The position numbers and the translations under genes are program-made. From contig OX442318.1 of assembly GCA_949358305.1 (NCBI GenBank), forward strand, positions 14,490,517-14,554,516: a stretch of DNA of 64,000 nucleotides, written 5' to 3'. The notes under the pieces were generated by a model. The model did not search any database. It saw only the letters and a program-made list of their open reading frames with translations, and was not told where the DNA came from. Shown here in pieces: positions 9,854-24,800 of this stretch (its first letter is position 1; every line of letters begins with the position of its first letter). The DNA is from Strigamia acuminata (lineage: Eukaryota; Arthropoda; Chilopoda; Geophilomorpha; Linotaeniidae).

Positions 9854-12800
9854 GTAAAGTATCCAATCAACAAAAATCAATACAAACTTTTAAATTTAAA
9901 TTTATAATATTTTTTTTAAAATAATTTATTTGCAGATAATCAGCGCCATTGTCATGATTTGTGGCTATATCACGATATTCGTACTTCAGGGCTGTACCAA
10001 ATCGATCCAGATGGTGATGGCGGAATGGGACCGTTTACAGTTTCCTGTGATATGGGCGATGGAATTGACGAACGAAAGGTGTGTGCAACTGTTGCTTACA
10101 TATTGCAACAAATCGAGTCATTTTCTGCATTTTCATTCCTTTATTTCTTTATTTTTATATAAAATTTTATTATTGTTGGTCATGCAACAAATATTTTACT
10201 TTACACTCGAACCTAAAATGAGGAAATTTGACTCCTTTTTGCGAAATTTAAGATGCGAGTTGCTGTGCTGCCCCTGAGCTTTGCTGCTGAGCATTAAATA
10301 AAATTCTCTCCGAGTTTATATTTCGAATTACAATCAATTTGTCAGGGGATTGATGTTGATGATGAAACAAAAACAGAGGGAATGAAACAGTTAATTGATT
10401 TTTCACTGCCCATTGAGAAAAATAAATGGATAATCGATTTTCAATGTCCGATGCAATTCCTCTCTGGAAACTCCACTCTCCGGGATTTAAAGGGACAGAT
10501 TGTAATGAAATTTTATGCTTCACAATATTGAATTAGAGCATTATCAATGACAACATAAATTTTTTTTATCAAAATTTAAAATTTTTAGAATTTTTAAATT
10601 TAACAAAAATTCTAAAAATCTGTGTAGAAAAATACCAAATAAAAATTATTCACAAATTGCATTAAGTTGATGCAAAATTTACTGGTTGGAAACATCAAAG
10701 ACAACTTGATCTTTTTGGACTGCAAATTCAATTAAGGACCGTATAACAAATGTTGGGGTCGACGTCCCTTCGCGTGTTGATGGGTCATTGCTGCCATTGA
10801 TGCTACCATGTGCATTCAAGAGATGAGGTTTTGGCGTATTATCATATGGGCACACTGGGCATTCCCCTACGAGCCCCATTTCAGTTGATCAGTTTTTCAA
10901 AAACGAAAATGCTAAAAAATAAAAATAAAAATGCTGAAAATATTAAGAAACTTTTAAGTTATCACACAAATTGACTAAAATAATCAGGATATTGGTTCAC
11001 CGACATCACGTAGAGAGCTTTCCTATTTTTCCTGTCGTTTGAGTGCACACAACATGTATTTCACATTAAATTGATAATTCTCCACAGTGCTCTATGACGA
11101 ATTCATTTAATTGTTCATAAATCTTTCACTTAATAAACTACAGCCACGTGCTTAATTCGTTATCAATCATTCACTTTTATATACCAACTCAAGGCTAAAG
11201 TACATCGAATAATATTTGACCTTAGTATTGTTAGACACATACAGTATAATGAGATATCTACTAGATCAGAAATGTCTGTCAATGTTTAACTTTACATTAA
11301 AAACATAAACATTTTCTCTTTACATGAGTCTCGGCCTGAACGAAAGCTCTTTTTTTTAACAAGATTTGTTCTATTTTTACTCATGAGCCCCTTAACCTGG
11401 ATCCTGGATATAATCACGACGAATTTGCTGCAAATCGTAGCAGAATCATATGTGGAAACTAAACCTTTCAGTGCTATGCAATGGCAGCAATGCACCAGTG
11501 TAAAAAATACTTAAAGCCTTTATAAGTGCACCCTGTGCACTTGACACGTAATTATATCTTAATTTTTAGAGTGTAAAAATCTCGAGGATATATTAGATTA
11601 TTAGAAACTTACATAGTTTATTTTTTATTATTTTTTAATGCTAGTTTTCACAAAAAACACACTTTAAAAATTAAACAAATAAATTTAAATAAAATACAGT
11701 AAAATAAAAACTTGGAAAACAAAAACCTTTTCTTTATCCTGAATTGCACTTGAAAAATTTAATCCCTAAGTCATTCTAACAACAACAACAACAACAACAA
11801 CAGCAGCAGCAGCAGAATTTAGCATGGGCAATACAATTCATTTAAATTTCAATTACAAAGTTTTCCATGTCTCGCACACATATTATAATGAACAATGTAG
11901 TGCATTTCTTTGTTTACACAAGTGAGCACACAGAGACTCTACTGATTAATAAAAGCTTGCACACCATTATCAACAGCACAACCATAAGTAAACAACGCCC
12001 TTAATAAAAGAAGCAATAAGGTCTTCACCATAACCGCACTTGAACAAAAAAAAACATTATATTTTTCTAAATATCCATCATAAATAACCAACAAATGAAA
12101 AGCAAGTGGTTTTCAGAAACAGTTTTACACTTGGCATGTTAAAAATTGTATTTTTGCTTTGTAACACTTGAAACTTTGCTTCGTCTCCAAAGTTTCGGAC
12201 CGCCCGGTGTACTGTCATTGCCATGACCAGAACAAATTATCTCTTCGCAAATTGGTTTTGATTAATTTTCATCTCTTGTCATCTCATATCAGGTGGTAAC
12301 GGTTGTACACCACGACTCGGAAGCAGTAGGACACGTGAAAGGAGCAGAAGCAGCTGGATCATTTGTTCGAAATATCACGTACAAAAACTCGACAGAAGTT
12401 CAAGTGATAGCTTTGATCGATGCATCAACAAATTGCGAACAATTGATCAAATGGCATTGCAAAGGTGCAAAGTTTGCATTTTGGTATCCACCAGAGACAC
12501 CTTCGTGGTACGTACATCAATCAATTATAGACAATTATACCATATTACTTTGTGCTACAGTATAACTGTTTCCATTTCAGGTGGGTGGGAAGGAATTGGG
12601 AGCCGCAGTATTACTGGGGAGGAGCGGCTACAGACAGCAGGACTTGTGGCTGTCACCCGTATTGCGAAAAAACTGAATACAATTCCACTTGCAATTGTGA
12701 TGCAAATAGCAAAGTAGTGTGGCTCACGGATGAAGGCCTTTTACTAGACAAAGAAAGACTCCCAGTGCTTCAACTTAGAATGGGTGACACTGGACAACCC

Positions 12801-15800
12801 AACGAAGTTGGTCAATACACTTTAGGCCCACTCAAATGCAGAAATGTTCTTCTTAAAGGTAAGCGACTAAACAAACATGCGACGATGTTGATTTAGCATT
12901 AAGAGCGACACAATACCACTTTGTACGAAGCTTTACTTCTAAGCTAGATTGGTTAAACAAGCGGCTGAACACACACAGTAATAAATAGACACAACACACA
13001 AGGTTTCTCAAGTCATACATAATTTATTGGGGACTGGATATACCATCCCTAAACTTATTTTTATTTTTGACTGCTACCAAAAACTAATAATTGAACCTAC
13101 TAGTAACAGCTAGTAAATAATATTTACGCATGTTGTTTTCATATTTGGTAATTCATGTGGTCTAAAAAGTAGGACCACTGACTATCGCTTTAGTGAATTT
13201 CAATGAACTTAAACCGGTTATGTCTCTTTTAAAATTGCACCACTGGGGTGTAATGAACATGAGGTGTAAATATGACACCTTTACGTGCAGGTGTCACGAT
13301 ACATCCCTGGGTATATGCTTTCTTCTTGATAGCATTTTCAAAAAGGTGTAAATGTATTACCCTGTAGAGCAGCATCACACCTTGATGGTTTTAAATCTGA
13401 AAGAAACACTCTTTTAATTGATTTATTTAAAGCCACTATTTTCATTTGAAAATTAATTTTTAATTTTTAATTTTTCTCACTCTCAAATTCGAAACCAGTT
13501 TCATCCATTTTATAGGTGATGATAGGCCTGATGATCGACTAGTTTATTTTGGCATACAAGCAAAATAAACACGCGACTTCTTTTACATTATTTATTTAAT
13601 GTCACTTTGCATGTGAAAGTCATAGTGTGAATCGTCCAAAGGGCAAAGGCAATTACATTTTGTACGTGTAGACACAAATTGGATACTTGGATTGAATGTA
13701 TTAAGGACACATTACAGAAAAAGGTCTAAATGAAAAGTCTATTTCTTAAACCAATAGGTGTCACTTTGCCATTTTACACTACTATTTTTACTCCAAGTTA
13801 CACCTTTTAACATTATTTTAGGTGGTACATCATGGGTTTACACATTTGTACACCTCTTATTTCTAGCAACGTACAGTTTATAAACCATCACAAAGATATT
13901 TTCTAAAGAAAAGTTTTTACATGCTTACGGACAAGAAAAATGAGTCTGAGCAATTCATATGTTTCAACAATGGGAAAAGTCAATTGTTATGATTTCATTT
14001 TGCTTTGCACATCCTTCGAAAAGGCAAATTCTTAAAAGTTTGTGCACTAAAAATATTTTGCAGACATTTCTCTGCAAAACTTCACTGCACCAGCCAAACT
14101 TGCAAGCCCAGGATTTCCTCGCTATTATCCAAGACCATTCCACAGATACCACTGGGACGTGACCATTCCCGAGAACAAAAACATTGAAATTGTTTTTCCA
14201 ACTTACGACGTAGTCCATTACGGGGCATATTTATCGGTTCCTGGCTGCGAGACTGTCATGAGACTGCACGCGCAATCCCAATCGGCCCCCAGCACAATGA
14301 TCGAAGTGCAGAAACAGAAATTATCCGTCCCATATTTCGTGTCTGATGGAAGCCATACAGTCGTCCGAGTTACGCTGGTCACTTGCAATCAAATGGAAAG
14401 TATCACCGAAAAAGGATTCGAAGCCGAATTTCGAGAAACAGGTAGAAATATGTATGTGTGTGCCCCTGCCCTTTAATGTCTTGCAACCTGATGCGTCTTC
14501 CTCGTGGGCAATGTGTTCAACAAGCCAGAATGAGACATTATATCAGATAAGTGCTCTTTATGTCGTTCCAGAATGCGCTGGATGCGGTATCGGTAATGCA
14601 AAATCCGGAGGTGTGACAACCTGCAACCGAGACTGTGGTATCATAGCGTCGCACAAGTATATATACATCTTGTTTTAATACAATCTTATACTGTAGGGGT
14701 ATATTGCTTTTTACTTAATACATTCCAAAATGTATAGCATTTTGCACAATTATGTATTATTTGTTCATTAAATAATGCATTAGGTAATACAATTGGGAAA
14801 AATTTGAAAATGCTTCATATTTGACAAATAATATAGTTAATAGTTAATATTGGTGACGCACTTCATAACATGTATTACAAAACATTGCAATATATCAGGT
14901 GCATTTAATCCTCAAAAGACGAATTGATTTATTTGTCTGACTTCTCTTTCCTTCATATCTCTGAGAAGTCAAGTTGAAAGAATTCAAATAAGAGGATTAA
15001 GGTTAAGAGAAATTGAAATCACTTCTTTGACTTGTAGAAGTGACTTATCTGCACTTGCTATTGGCTATTGGGGAATTTTAGTTCACTGCAGTTTTTAGTG
15101 TGTTCAATCAACAATTCACTTCTACAAGCCACTGCTTTAAGTGAATTCACCTATTGTAATATGATTACAATGTGTTTTTGCGGTATGGCAAAAGAAATGA
15201 GTCTCAATGATGGTCGGGTTGAAAAGATTATATTTTTTCGAGTATTAAATATACTGTATAAGCAATGAATAAGATGAGAACTTAAGCCTATCTGACATTA
15301 ATCCTTGTTTCAATTCCACCTCAGCAACGTTTTCTCTGTTGGAAAAAACAAACCAAACAGATGCTTCCCTGCAATGCAGGGTTTGTGCTTATGAAAACTT
15401 ATGTAAATAATTATAAAGATGACATCACTATATATCTAATTAAAAACAATAACCTGAGTGAAAATTAGATTTTAAGTTAAAGATGAATTTGCTAACTTTT
15501 CAAATGTTTTTATTCAAAAAAAGTATGTGGATGTGAAGTATGTGGAACCACCCTGCACACACACCCTTAATCTTGCCATTTTAAAATCATCAGCATCAGC
15601 CTAGAAAGCAAATCAGTTTTTATCTTACAATATTCTTTTTATTTTTTATTCAAAAAAGAAAAGCTATTACAATGAATCACTGGAAACCGTGGCTCTAAAA
15701 GATTGATTGAATTTTGTTACAACTAAGATGTGCACATAATTTTTACAGCCATTTTGAATTTCAAAGTATTTGATGTTCTTTATCTTCTTTATACATCCAT

Positions 15801-18800
15801 AAAGCCATAAATATAACGAGTTGAATAAAAAACAGTTGACATTTCTCACTGTTAATGCAGCACGCATAAAATCAAAAACAAACTAGACCATACACTGTCA
15901 GCTTGAAACCACATGAAAGCTTGAGCAAATAACTTTATTCCAGTTATCCGTACCCGTACCACGACTTCAACCCACCGCTTGGAATTTACAATCATACTTG
16001 GATCATCACAGCTGTTAAGCACAGATCCATACAGCTTGCCTTCAACGACTTCGACATTCCAGGGACGCCTGGAAGTAGACAATGCAAACCCGATAAAGGA
16101 GTCCTGCGAGTCTACTCCGGCAATAGGCAAGTTGAAACTCAACCGAAATACGCCATGTTTTAAAGTGTCAGCAACTCAATTTCACTTTTAGCCATTAATG
16201 TTCCCTACATAATATTAATAAAACTAATGATAAATCTATACTTGGCAACAGGGGGGACTGGGTCAAGTCAACCGACCAAAGCCGGCATCTTGGGTACTAT
16301 GTTAAACGAGTTCCTCCCTACCCGGAGCTAGAAAATGTTTGAATTTTGGTACACCAAATGCTGTATTTCTCATCCCTTTTCTCAACATAAAAAGGTCTTT
16401 CCATTTTGAAATGGGATCCTACAATGGCATCTTCTCCCTTGTACAATTTTCGACAAAATTTTAAAATATGAATGAGGAATTTTTGAAAATTGTGTGATAA
16501 ATTTGGAGAAATTTGAAGAAATTTGTGATAAATTTGGAAAAATTTGTGATAAATTCGGAGAAATTTGTGATAATTTCGGGAAATTTGTGATAAATTCGGA
16601 AAAATTTGTGATAAATTCGGAGAAATTTGTGATAAATTTGGAGAAATTTGTGAGAAATTTGGAGAAATTTGTGAGAAATTTGGAGAAATTTGTGAGAAAT
16701 TTGGAGAAATTTGTGAGAAATTTGGAGAAATTTGTGAGAAATTTGGAGAAATTTGGAGAAATTTGTGAGAAATTTGGAGAAATTTGTGATAAATTTGGAG
16801 AAATTTGTAATAAATTAGGAGAAATTTGTGATAAATTAGGAGAAATTTGTGATAAATTAGGTGAAATTTGTGAGAAATTTGGAGAAATTTGTGAGAAATT
16901 TGGAGAAATTTGTGAGAAATTTGGAGAAATTTGTGAGAAATTTGGAGAAATTTGTGAGAAATTTGGAGAAATTTGTGATAAATTTGGAGAAATTTGTGAT
17001 AAATTTGGAGAAATTTGTGATAAATTTGGAGAAATTTGTGATAAATTTGGACTACTGGAGTCGCAGGTAACTGCCCTTGCCCATCAACTAGGACAACACC
17101 CAGTAAAAAGATGCCAATTGATTTCTGTGGTGATGAACAAAGCACATAATTCTGCTTTAGTTCAAGTCAGAAACATTCTGCCTTTATTTCGCACTAACTT
17201 TTCCAAGTGATGCATGAGCCGAGTTTCCATTCCAACCTAACTTGTAAGCTTATACAATAGATCAATGAATTGACTTATGTTTCGAATGTCGCGATCAGGC
17301 ATTCCGTCGACTCGTGCATTTGATGGCGGACAGGGAGTCCTTCAACAATGATAGCAACATACAAATAAAGAGAGACTAGACCTTTGACTAACGACAAAAG
17401 GAGCATAATATAATAGGAGTGTGCATTTTTATTGCAGGCCCAGCGGTGGACGACTCGTCGGTCAGTTTTGCAATTTCAATAAACAAGGCAATCTGTACTC
17501 CAGAGGACACATCATGAGACTCGTCTACGTGGCTCGATTTGATAAAGTGGGCAACGGCCGAGGCTTTCACGCCACTTATAAGATAACCCACAAGCACAAA
17601 CCCTCTCACTCAGGTATTGGTCAAATGACTTTGTTCTCTGGCCCCATAGTCTTAAAGTAGACACGTTTATTGCTGTCTTGCAAATAAAACACACTCCACC
17701 GACACTGGCGACGCGAAAACGAGAACGAACGCATGCCGGCGCTATCTTAGCCTTAGCCTTAGCCCCGCGCCGTAAATACCTCTAAGAGCCATCTGTTCTT
17801 TTAATGATTACTTTTACTAACCTGATTATACTTAATGCACCTGAAACAGATAAAAGCACTCGCTTTTTTTCCTTCCTTTTCTTTTAGCTTGCCAAATTTA
17901 CACGGCCCGATGAAAAACGAGCGAGTGCACTCGCATGTCAAAAAATCAATAAATAAACGTCGCACATTTCCATGAGTGATGCTCGTGTTAATTTTGTAAT
18001 TAAAGCCTTGGGTCAATTTCCACTAAATTAGCTGACACAAAATTGAAAGCTAGAAGTAATTTGAGAGCTTACACAAGATTTAAACCCCCATTTTTTTCAT
18101 TTCTCTCTCCCTCCACTTTTTATTTTACAACTTCGCGACCCCTCCAATACAGGGTGTCTCCTGCACACGCTGCTAATGATGAGTTGTATTTCTCACGACT
18201 AATTCAACTCCCCATCTAGCTGCAAATCAAATTAAAGCGAACACAAAAAGTCAAAAAAAAGAAGAAAACCAACGCTCGCTTCCTAATAGATTCCAAATGT
18301 TTTTACACTGTTTTACATATTTTCAAGGTTCCATCAACAAATTTCAGATATCTCTATTCATTTTCATAAAATTCACTTCTTTTCAAACCGAATATTTTAT
18401 TTATCAATGCCAAACTTCAAATACTAAATCAATGTTACATTATCCTGTATAATCAGCTTAAAGACTATCTTCACGGTGACGTTAACACTGTTGCAGAGAG
18501 GAGTTATAATGGGTAAATAAAGCAAAGATGTAAACCACGTAAGCCCCAAAATTTGACAGTTAAAAGAAAAAATCATGCACGTCTAGAACAAAGACAAACT
18601 CCATGCGCAAGCAAAACAGAGAGAGAGAGAAAATGAGAGGGGAGAAGGAACACCATATAAATAAAGCCAGTCGTTGATCAATATTTCCAGAGGTTTTCGC
18701 AATATTTATGTAACATTGTTGAAACTACTGTTAGCTGAAGCTATTACTGGGCTTGCTGTTTACTCTACACTAAAGAAAAAATGAACTTCTAGCAAACTTC

Positions 18801-21800
18801 AAAAGACAACTAACTCAGTTTGTTTGCACGTGTATTCTTAGTTCTTATCAAAATACACAAAAAAAAAAAAGAAATAATTACTCAGATTGATACTATACAT
18901 GTAATCATTTGATTTGATTGCTGCTTGATTTGCATATCCATTTAGGTTTACACCTCCCAGTTAAATCTTTTAACACCATCTTATGTTTTTATGCTCTTAC
19001 ACATTTTTACTATAAATATTTTTACTATAAATAAACCTCTTATCTTATCTTACAAACTGCATAAACAAGCAGGACTTTTTAGAAAAAATAGCAAAATTGA
19101 TGTAAAAAACACCAAATTATTTTAAATTAAATAAAGCAATGAGAATATCTTGCATTTACATTAAACTAAATTCTCCTCTTGAAGAGGATTCAATTGGATA
19201 AAAATATTTCATCAAAGTACCGCCATTTTGTCGAGTAAACTACATAAAGTTCCATTATTTGAGCATTCCCAAAGAAACCCTTGAGCCATATTTTTTTAGT
19301 CCTATCAGATTTCTCATTGCACAAAACGAATTACAAACTTCTTTTTGAATCTGCATAAAAGGTTGTGCGAGGATAGAGTCCAAGACAGCACGCCCTGAAT
19401 ATAAATTAAGTCATAGTGATATGAAATGCAAACTTCTCCTTGTGATCTTCATCTCTAGGTGATGAAGAGAACATCGCTCTCGGCAAACCAGCACTGCAGA
19501 GCAGCACCTTGGAAAATCACGGTCCACATTTGGCGGTGGATGGAATAACCAACGGTGTATTGGCAGCCGGCTTGTGCATTTCAACAACTTTCGAAAGAGA
19601 ACCTTGGTGGAGAGTGGATTTGCAGAGGAGATACATTATTCACAGGGTTAAGATATACAACAGGGAACTAAAGGTGATAAAAACACAAGAAAAGAAGAGA
19701 AAAGAAAAGAAAAGAAAAGAAAAGAACTTTACTTTTTATTTCTCTTTTTTGATAAACATTCTAGTCATTTACTTTTACTTTAAATTTACTTTACACGCAT
19801 TGTGCTGATACTTACTTGTAGAGTGACATTTTCAAATTTCTAGCTGCTTCAGCAATAAACAGACGTCAATTTCACGCAAATTTTAAATCCAACAAAGCTT
19901 GGAATTGACATTCTCTGTGAGATATGGTTTCCAATGCCACTAGCCACTTGAAAATGGAAAAGTTTCAATAACTTTTCCACTTTATTTTATATATCTATTG
20001 CTCCAATGACCAAAGAATATACCAGAAGCGTGGCCATATTTTTCTTCAGTACTGTAATTGGTTACTTACTACACGCGTGAATTGCAACAATAACCTTGAA
20101 ATATTTTTCCACTAAAAAGGTAGATTTATTTCGCGATTTTCGTCACTTGAGTATTTCCAATTCAGTGACCAAATATTTGGCCGCGTGACTAAAAATTAAA
20201 TATTTGCTAATTAAATATTGATAAAATTTGAATAAGACGACTAACCTGTCGCAACTTGCGCAATATTTATTCTCGGATCAATATTTGAGAGTCCCCGAAG
20301 CCAGAGGCAACTGATACCGCCTGCTTTTCAATCCATTCATCCATCCATCCATCCATCCGAGTCATTTAATTGCTCCTAACAGGTGCCTTCTTCGTCCGAC
20401 TCCCCGGTTTGGCCAAAAGGGCGTTACGGCTTACCCAAGCCGCGCATCGGTTGCCCGGCAACATCGCAATCCCAGTGGGAGAGTGGAATGCACTACCAAA
20501 ACATGGAATGTCCCGTAGCTATGGACGGATCTATTAAACATTGGTCCGACGGCAGCCAGCTCGAAGGTACTATACACAATACACGCATTATTCCGCTTTT
20601 CCGAATTCCAGCGTCAATTGTCAATGTTGGAATACGATGCAGGTGGTCTTCAAGAACTGCAAGGAATCGAGCAGCATTTTTGTATGCTGACCGATCAAAA
20701 CCCAGAAGAGAAACAAGAGTGGATGCCCGGTCAATATTGCATCTTCCGTTACGGGGGCACTTGCCCCGATGGATTTCGAACGGGTTACATTCGCTGGAAG
20801 GAGAAAGGCGACGGGAACAACAAGAATCGCAAAGAGGGAGTGTTGCCAGATGGAATCTACGACAACTACACGCTTATCCACTTCTGTTGCCGTGGAGACG
20901 GGGAGGTGGACCAACCGATCCGACTGCCAACTGGGACGCCCTTCTACTTACTGCAATATGGCATGGAATGTCAAAAAGTGGAAGGTACGTGATGTTCCTT
21001 ATTAATGAATAAGGAGTGCTCAAGTGGAAATAGAGCTACAAGACTCGCAATTAGCTTACACAAACTTTGTTGTATGCCAACTCAAATGTTTGCACTACAA
21101 ATCACGGACAAACAAAACTTAGTTAGAATTTTACACGTTTGAAATATGATATTTAAAAATTTTAAAAAATCGATTTAAAACGGAAAAATATTTCTAATAT
21201 TTAGGGAATTCTCCTGTTACAGTGTAAAAACATTATTAATTGTATTAATTCTAAGTAAAATGTAAAATGTAAAAATTGATTATTCTTTCAGGCATGAATC
21301 CAAGAGAACATTTTTTCCATTTCTGCGAAGACAGATTGGCAGACATCGACGACCCAGTATTCTTCCAAAAACCTCACCCGCACATCAACCCGTCGGTGTT
21401 TGAAAGGGGTTTTGCTCTTTATTACTGCTATTATGACATATGTAAGCTGATATAATCTCAACAACATTTTCTTTCCAGTCTTCAATGTTTTAAGCACGGA
21501 GCTTAGATATACTAAACTTTATAATTCCCTAGCAACAAGTCTTCGCGGTTTCCAAGTTCTTGTCGACAATTACGGCTACATCAAGACAAGAACAAGTTTC
21601 TGGGATAATAAACATTACGGCATTGCGCACGAAGCGCATGATAAATTCAGCAAGGCTTACATCTGCATCCACCACCCAGTTTCTGAAGCGGAAGTGCCTA
21701 TAGTAGATAAAAATTGCACACAACCGGTGCCTGGACAATTCGTCACGCTCTACGTTTACGACAGATACGATAGCTTACAAGTATGCGAAGTGCAAATCTA

Positions 21801-24800
21801 TGGAAAGAGTAAGTTGCCAAGCAGTGCAATTGTGTCATAATCTCGTGTGAAATCCCCTATTGACTCTCCACTCATTCTCACATCTTCTGGCCCAATAAAA
21901 ATAGCACGTCCATTAGAGGCTCGTCTTTAGGGTCATGCCACAAGTTTCATCGTCAAATATAGTTTGATTAATGACATAAATAGCGCGAAGATTTTCTTCA
22001 AATAAATATCCATATGGTTCAAAAATACATTGAAATTATATTGTAAATGCATTTCGTAATACATTTTTCCAAATGACACAGTTTTCTAACTACAGTGTAG
22101 GCTGTGTAGCCCGGACATAGGACGGGACCCAGAAAGTTGTCCGAACTAAGGGGCTGTCCAGATGGGAAAAGGGAATTTAGCATGGCTGGGTATAGGCGGG
22201 ACCAATTTAGGACTTCAAAACCTGTTCGGACCACAGAGCTTGTCCGGTCGGGAGGTGTCCAGACTACACAGCTTACACTGTATTACGAAATGTGTATTAT
22301 TATTATTTGTCAAATACGAATGAATTTTCAAATGCATTTTGTCAATTGTATTATCAAAATGCATTATTTTCCGAACAAATAATACACTTAATTCCAATAC
22401 ATTGTAAAATATATTTTTGAACCATAGATTGGTCAAGTAGTGCTAATTCTGCATTGTAAAAACGCCTACAACTTCTTGCTTCATTTGTGCTGCTTACTTT
22501 GTTTCATGTTTATCCTGCACAGAAAATGAAATGTTAGCCTTATGATATGTGCGGTTTACTTCCTAGCACGTAAAAAAGCATCACCAACCGAAAAAAATTA
22601 GAGCATCCTTTCTAGACGCAGACAAGCTAACTACACAAATATATGAATAACTCAAGAAGCAGCAATAAGTTAAAAGATAAATAATTAATATTAAAAAAAA
22701 TTGAATTATAACCGCATTTTATAGTAACTCGGAACATTTTTATGAACCGGAGAAAGCACAGATAACCCACTTCTACCGTGCTAATGAGAATTAAGTAGAG
22801 TGTGTGCATTTCAAACTTGTGAAAAATATTTCTACATTCTCCTAACTCTTGAGTCATAAAGAGTCGTATTTCTGAATTTCCTTTTCCCGTCTCCCATTCA
22901 GAAGTGTGTGGACAACCCTTGGGCATGGCTGCAGAGGAAATCCCAGACTGGCAAATTTCGGCAACATCAACAATGGACCCGCACATTGTCCACCCGACCA
23001 ATGGACGCCTCAATCATCGATTTGGGTGGTGCGCTAACCCGGACGACGAGCTCAAATCACTTCAGGTGAGTTTCCAGCGCTGCTCTGCTCACCTCGCTTA
23101 ATTTACTCAAGTTACAAGATGCCATCAGCTTTAATGATATTCATGGTTGGCAACTAACTGCCAAGAAATGCGCACTTGCAGTCCTAAGTGGCTGTAAACA
23201 TAAAAGAGAATACCTAGAGAGACAGCAAATTTTCCAAGACATTGAGAAAACAACAGCTGCTGTGGACAGGTCGTTAGCCCATAAGTTTGTGCGAGGAAGA
23301 CACAAAAGTAAGCAAAGAATTTGCTATAAATTAAATGGGCGTAAGAGTGTGTCTGGCTGGGGCTGGCTTGGGCTGGCGTGCTTCGGTATTGTCTTAAACG
23401 ACAATTAATATGTGCAAAAAAATGCATTACATATTTCTCCTTTTCTTTACAGGTTGACTTGGGTAATCTCACCACTATCACGGGCTTGGTAACGCAAGGA
23501 TTGAGTCAAGCGTCGCAATTTATTTACATCAAAAAATTCCTGCTTTCATTCAGCAATGATAACCTCACCTGGTGGAATGAAGAGGAACCAGTCGGAGTAA
23601 CTAAGGTAGAATATCCGTCCTTGAAATTCTCCCAAATTATGGTGTACTTTTCTATCAACAAAATGTTTGATGTTTGATTTTTAAGATATTTCAACTGAAT
23701 ATTTATCAAAATTCAGTGCGTGTGCAGTTAATTTGTTCGTTAAGTTAGCTTTAAGTTGCATCTTGTCAAAATTCATTCAAAATTAAGTGCCACCTGTTGT
23801 GCTTAACAACAACACACAACATTACAATATTACTAGTACAACGTTTTATGGATTCAACTACTCGTGTGATAGCAAAAAATGGAAATAATCATAACCTTTC
23901 AATATATGAGTAACGAACAACGTCGTGTTACAAAAATATTATACACATGTGGAAATGCTCCTAACCTGTCTTGAATCACTCTTTCCAGTAGATTCTGTCT
24001 GCATCTCAACCATCGCGAGTGTTTTTTGAAGAAAGATTGTGAAAAAGCTTACTCAAAAATTTAGAAAGTAAAAAAACACGTGTGTCCACTTATACTAGTA
24101 AAATTGGACTGGGGGTAGGTCTCGGGCTAGATCGAGGGTAAGGGTCAAGCCCTCCCCCTGGTATTTTTTCTTGAACGTGCTAGTTAGATTTTATTAAATT
24201 GGACAAGCCCTAAGTTAACAACATTTATTGCCCAGATGACATATAATTGATTTTATCGATTTTATATTTTAAAATTTTAAGATTATTTCCTATTTTTTTT
24301 TTAAACTGCTTCACTATAAGTGAATAACAACTCGGGTTTGTTTTATTAAATTTCGTTTGAACTTTAAACACATCACTGGCATGTCCTGTTTACAAAATCA
24401 GTACTGACATGAAGCTAATAGTGACTTTAATTTAATAATAAAAATGAAAATAAGAATTATAAGGATGCTTCAATGATCTCTTCGAAACAAGAGAATCTAA
24501 TATTGCAATCAACTTGTTGCCATAGCACAATTTTAAATAAACTAATAGGTAGTATCTTGTTTGCACGCTGTGAAGCAAAATTATCATGTCCTTATTAAAG
24601 CCGCAATAGACCTCGAGTTTTGTATGCATTTTCTGAATTATTTGCACAAGTCAATGCATATTTTGGCAGCATGGATTCTTTAATTGCATACCGGTATTTA
24701 CATTGTTTCCTTTCCATCTTGTGGATAAATTTCCAACAATAGGCCAAACATGTTCATTCATGTGAAACTTAACACCTTTGGTTAATGATGCAAAATTGAC

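Noticed and set aside
16131-16132. GT donor for exon 7 at 16131
   Set aside because: It ends in phase 0 and cannot join exon 8, which needs phase 2; the GC donor at 16127 fits.
16318-17210. Long ORFs on both strands (about 240-275 codons) over the 21-bp repeat
   Set aside because: They exist only because the repeat period is a multiple of three. The encoded protein is pure repeat, lies in an intron, and appears on both strands.
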